Assembly: GCF_023703465.1 (NCBI RefSeq)
Contig: NZ_JAMQGP010000007.1
Location: forward strand, 1 to 64,000
Length of the DNA: 64,000 bases
Direction: 5' to 3'
Source: Echinimonas agarilytica
GTDB taxonomy: Bacteria > Pseudomonadota > Gammaproteobacteria > Enterobacterales > Neiellaceae
The notes under the pieces were generated by a model, which was not told where the DNA came from, made no database searches, and saw nothing but the letters and a program-made list of their open reading frames with translations. A program made the position numbers and the translations under genes. Positions 60,887 to 64,000 of this stretch are shown piece by piece (the first letter of the stretch is position 1; each line of letters starts with the position of its first letter).

Positions 60887-61895
60887 GTTGATCTGAATGA
60901 CACATTCGCAACGCCTGCTCAGTCTGTTGAATACAATATTTTCCAATCTTCCAATGGTCAGGGCTCCACCCGGCTAAAAATCGATGAAAATCAGCCCACG
61001 TAATAGGGTACAACGCTCGCCATTGTTTAATCACTTCGTCCGGTTTAATGTTTGGCTGCCATTGCAGGAGCGCTGCTGTAAGTTGCTCAAAATACACATC
61101 GACCCACTTTGAGCCCTGAGCCAACAGTTGTGCGTCTGGCAAAACGCTACTCAATAACAACATCAGATCTTGAACACCAACGCCTCGTCCAACATATTGA
61201 AAGTCCACCGCAGCAACGCTTTGTCCTTTGTCATCAAAACAAAAATTAGCGAGCTTGGCATCGCCATGCATCAGACATTGATAACCGCAGTTTCGTAACG
61301 TTTGATCCAACTGTTTTGCCGAATTTTTTAATGTTGATTCGGGCATCGCCAACCACTCATCAGGGCGCGTGTCCAAGTGCCAATATCCACCGATAGGCCA
61401 TAAACCTTCGGCTCGGCACTCAAGCGTTCGTGCGTGAAGCTTAGCGAGCCAACCAATGCAGGACTCAATTTGAACTGGGCTTGGGCGGTCATCCTTACCC
61501 AGTGTAAATCGAACCGGAAAGTCAACGGCCAAATCTTCCAGTACCAACACAATGCTCTGCGCTGATTCTTCAAAATACCGTAATTCTGGCATTTTGACTG
61601 AAGCGTTCAAAGACGCAACATAATCTCGATACCAATGCAATTCAACAGCGTATGAGTGGCGTTTACGTTGCGCTGAACCTTGGCTATTCCAGCCCCTAGG
61701 GTGAGAGTCAGATGACGCGTATACAATATGTTTTACCACGACTGACTGCGTGGTCGTGCCATCCAAACCCTCAAGCTTTAAACGCATTAATTGCCCTTGC
61801 CCAGCCCAAAGCGACTGCATGGGCGCAACGCTCATAACACGCTTGCATTTCATCGCGCGACAAATCGCATTTTGTTGTTGGTATGATAGATTCAT
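60876..61895 (-). CDS. APH/EcKinase-like phosphotransferase
   Basis: A 339-residue protein with the aminoglycoside-phosphotransferase fold. The catalytic loop HGDAKLANFCF lies near 209 and the metal-binding AVDFQYVG follows; VLVLEDLAVDFP is the hinge region. Such DUF1679/CHK-like kinases phosphorylate small molecules. It is the first gene of a two-gene unit with the inositol-monophosphatase-like phosphatase, a kinase and phosphatase pair that may act on the same small molecule. Confidence 0.82.
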   Translation of the reverse strand: MNLSYQQQNAICRAMKCKRVMSVAPMQSLWAGQGQLMRLKLEGLDGTTTQSVVVKHIVYASSDSHPRGWNSQGSAQRKRHSYAVELHWYRDYVASLNASVKMPELRYFEESAQSIVLVLEDLAVDFPVRFTLGKDDRPSPVQIESCIGWLAKLHARTLECRAEGLWPIGGYWHLDTRPDEWLAMPESTLKNSAKQLDQTLRNCGYQCLMHGDAKLANFCFDDKGQSVAAVDFQYVGRGVGVQDLMLLLSSVLPDAQLLAQGSKWVDVYFEQLTAALLQWQPNIKPDEVIKQWRALYPITWADFHRFLAGWSPDHWKIGKYCIQQTEQALRMCHSDQHVS

Positions 61896-62211
61896 TATTG
61901 AATTAAGCGCAGAGATATTCGCTTTGGTAAGCCCGAAAGAATAGCGTCAGTATATCAATAAATGATTCCATCCCGATGTCCCTACCCTGAGAAGTTTTAG
62001 ATATTAATGAGCACAAGATCCAAACTAGATGTACCTACAGACTTGTCCTACCAGAATGGCGGCTGAACACTCGGAAAGTACTAAACAACGGAGGGCCAAG
62101 TGACTACAAATTCCATCGCCCTAGCCGTTTGAATCGATAACTAGTGTGGAATGACGATCTAACAAGTAACGGTGTAATGCCTACCTATTGGAATTTTTAG
62201 TACGCTATCAA
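61896..62211. other. Intergenic region before phnA-like gene
   Basis: 316 bases without a supported gene. A tiny plus-strand frame of 10 codons (GTG near 62101) has a strong GGAGG sequence five bases upstream and may be the remains of a decayed gene. Confidence 0.35.
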
Positions 62212-62547
62212 CTATTGTTTTTTGACAAACTGCGCTGTCACCATCATCTCGCCAGCGCCATCAACCCTGCAATCAAGCTGATGATCCTTGCCTTCAAGAA
62301 TTCGTCTTACCAGTGCCTTCGTTCCAATTTTTAGAACCAGCGAACTGCCCTTTACCTTCAAGTCTTTCGCCAACGTCACTTTGTCACCTTCGTTCAACAC
62401 CGTGCCGTTAGCATCTTTGACAACCACCTTTTCATCTTCAGCCAGTTCGTCTGGATTCCATTCATGCGCGCATTCGGGGCAAACCATTTGAGATTGATCT
62501 TGATATACGAATTCAGACTGGCAATTTGGGCAAGGAGGAAGTGACAT
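62212..62547 (-). CDS. phnA: Zinc-ribbon protein PhnA/YjdM
   Basis: A 111-residue protein of the YjdM (PhnA) family. An N-terminal zinc ribbon (C6, C9, C23, C26 in CPNCQ and CPEC) is followed by the conserved beta domain with DANGTVLNEGDKVTLAKDLKVKG split by short turns. The family name comes from a phosphonate locus, but a phosphonate role is not established for it, and no phn genes lie nearby. Confidence 0.92.
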   Translation of the reverse strand: MSLPPCPNCQSEFVYQDQSQMVCPECAHEWNPDELAEDEKVVVKDANGTVLNEGDKVTLAKDLKVKGSSLVLKIGTKALVRRILEGKDHQLDCRVDGAGEMMVTAQFVKKQ

Positions 62548-62695
62548 AAGCGGTTACTATTTCAAGTGAGAATAGCCACATGATACTGTTTGAATTGAAT
62601 CAGAGCGAGTCGCGCTGTATTCAAGCGGTGCGTTCCATATTCGACGGACCGAACATATCGATATCACCACCGAGCCGTATTAGAGGTATTTAGTG

Positions 62696-63152
62696 TTAAG
62701 CCTGCGCAAGGATGCATCGAAAATTGGCGGCAATTTTGTAACTCCCATCCGATTGAGCAAATGGTGTGAGCGCTTTCTTATTCGCTTTATTTACATCGTT
62801 AATGCTTGAGTGTTCAGTCGCCTTTACAGCAACGCCAGACGATCCTAATCCGCGCAAAGCAGTGCTAAATCTGAAAATTCCCTCCGGGGACTCGATGCTT
62901 AACAATATCGAGCCGTGCAGAGGACGCATCGACTCCGAACACTTTCGCTTTTCTTTGGTCAGCAAATTGAGCAGCCATTCCAGAACCACAGCCAATGTCC
63001 AAATATGAATCCCCTGTGCTGAGCCCAACGCGCTCTAGCACGGCATGATATACGGGGCTGCATTGACCTTCTTGGATACTGGCCCAGTCATGAGCATGCC
63101 CCCCGCATAAACGCCCATTAACAGCGCTAGTTCGAGGCTTGTTTTGAGTCAT
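62696..63152 (-). pseudogene. SAM-dependent methyltransferase, internally deleted and frame-shifted
   Basis: Two neighbouring minus-strand frames belong to one family. The upstream one (from ATG 63152, with GGAG before it) has the N-terminal part and motif I YLDIGCGSGMAAQFADQ, then stops after about 95 codons at PGGNFQI. The downstream one, in another frame, carries the typical C-terminal end (LGSSGVAVKATEHSS, ALTPFAQSDGSYKIAANF). About 130 central residues of the usual protein are missing. This is best explained by an internal deletion that also shifted the frame, near 62870-62885. Confidence 0.72.
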
Positions 63153-63578
63153 TACCATCACTCCTTTGAAATGAATCTCACAGGCACTCCTTCGCACCCA
63201 CGGTGACTAAAACCTCGCAATTAGCATTGCGCCTTGCCTAGAACGTAATACCTGTAGATTTCTCTGGTGCAAATATCGTTCATTGCTTGGGTGGTTTGGG
63301 GGGTACATATCGCTTCATTTCCCAGAAGCGTCGTTTCAATTACTCGGCATTAGTTCCAGCATAGTCTATGAATGGGCATTGAGGCTCTGATCACGCGAGT
63401 CTCCAACATAATGCCATGTGACCTTTTACATATGCACAGCCGAATAAAGCCCGCCAATGGTGTGCACTAAAAAGTGCTGATAGTATGCTTATACAAAGGT
63501 GAGGTAATGCGAAAAAACGTCTAAAGAGCTGATGTAACATATATTTACAGCTGCTCTAAAAAAGAATTAACCGGCCTG
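63153..63578. other. Intergenic region between methyltransferase remnant and sulfatase
   Basis: About 425 bases without a recognised gene, repeat or hairpin with T tract. The sulfatase gene ends at its far side. Confidence 0.4.
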
Positions 63579-64000
63579 TTAGTTCTGTAAAATTTTGCGA
63601 GATTTAACGGGGTACCAATCCATAAGCTTATCAGACAGACGTTTAACGATGTCTGGATGATCGGCCGCGAGATTGTGTTGTTCGTGTTCATCGTTGTCCA
63701 AGTTAAACAAACGCGGCGCTACCAAAAAATCCTTGTGATACTTTTGGTAACTCACATTCTTGCCGTCGTAGCTGACAATGAGTTTCCAATCATTCTCAAT
63801 TACCCATCGATACAATAAAGTTGACTCAGGGTCATTCAAGTCGTCCATGTCATGGGCAAAGCCTTCACCAAAGATAACGTTACGCTCAATAGGGCTTTTC
63901 TCTTCTAAATTTTGATAGAGGTTTTCACCAGGCAGATCCGTTGGAACCGGAGCACCTGCCGCAGCTAAAATAGTCGGTACGATATCAATACTACTGGTAA
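63579..64000 (-). CDS. Sulfatase, C-terminal part (cut by window end)
   Basis: About 140 C-terminal residues of a sulfatase-family protein, running off the window at 64000. Visible are SSIDIVPTILAAAG, LPGENLY, a substrate-strand EGFAHDMDD, the DWKLIVSYDGK segment and the closing LFNLDNDEHEQHNLA, all usual for the C-terminal subdomain of arylsulfatase-like enzymes. The catalytic Cys/Ser (formylglycine) site lies outside the window. Marine sulfatases often act on algal polysaccharides; substrate is unknown here. The frame continues without interruption upstream of the internal ATG at 63848. Confidence 0.88.
   Translation of the reverse strand, partial: TSSIDIVPTILAAAGAPVPTDLPGENLYQNLEEKSPIERNVIFGEGFAHDMDDLNDPESTLLYRWVIENDWKLIVSYDGKNVSYQKYHKDFLVAPRLFNLDNDEHEQHNLAADHPDIVKRLSDKLMDWYPVKSRKILQN

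Noticed and set aside
62093-62133. Ten-codon frame with a strong GGAGG site
   Set aside because: Too short to support as a gene; possibly the remains of a decayed gene start.
62160-62185. CTAACAAGTAA resembling an attC inverse core
   Set aside because: No matching core site or paired arms within 150 bases, so it is not an attC.

Overview
The window looks like a chromosomal segment of a marine gammaproteobacterium, probably Alteromonadales-like. The grounds are a typical gammaproteobacterial gene set (bioBFCD divergent from bioA, gltBD, dcd, metG-mrp, hrpA, sbcB, rluF, radD, a YeeN-type YebC protein, a second EF-G of the Shewanella FusA2 type), a Na+/phosphate symporter, a PEP-CTERM protein and a neighbouring chromosomal integron. 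The genus cannot be fixed from the sequence alone. No tRNA, rRNA, CRISPR array, prophage or insertion sequence was recognised.

Layout. (1) Positions 1 to about 4,710 are a gene-cassette array of a chromosomal integron: seven attC sites, all cassettes read on the minus strand, ending at an attI-like site. Cassettes encode a SEFIR/TIR-type protein, a phospholipase-D-like protein, small membrane or zinc-ribbon proteins and unknowns; one cassette holds no convincing gene. No integrase gene lies where it should (between the attI-like site and bioD), but a near-perfect LexA box sits there. (2) 5,045-10,115 is the biotin locus, bioB-F-C-D (minus, translationally coupled) divergent from bioA (plus), with a BirA-operator-like inverted repeat between them. 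(3) 10,452-16,555 is gltBD (glutamate synthase). (4) 16,637-31,772 holds housekeeping genes: rlmF, a small acetyltransferase, fusA2, an N4BP2-like kinase overlapping dcd, mrp divergent from metG-menA, a SulP transporter, a PhoD-like phosphatase, a YlqF GTPase, a quinone oxidoreductase and an acylphosphatase. (5) 31,837-42,069 is RNA/DNA maintenance: hrpA, sbcB, rluF, radD and a YebC-family gene, with a PEP-CTERM protein among them. (6) 42,178-52,880 holds a membrane diguanylate cyclase, the Na+/Pi symporter, a glycosyltransferase, two tandem PhoA-type alkaline phosphatases (one soluble, one lipoprotein), a secreted His-rich protein and an EAL-HDOD protein; this reads as a phosphate-scavenging cluster flanked by c-di-GMP signalling genes. 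(7) 52,922-64,000 is a mixed region: unknown proteins, an alpha/beta hydrolase with an M14 carboxypeptidase, a lipoprotein gene with an in-frame stop, a pilin-like protein, redox enzymes, an inositol-monophosphatase-like enzyme coupled to an APH-like kinase, a PhnA zinc-ribbon protein, a methyltransferase pseudogene and the 3' part of a sulfatase gene.

The points most worth following are the integrase-less array with its LexA box and attI-like repeats, the SEFIR and PLD cassettes as possible defence genes, the duplicated and differently targeted alkaline phosphatases with their companion secreted protein, and two damaged genes (in-frame TGA in a lipoprotein; internal deletion in a methyltransferase).
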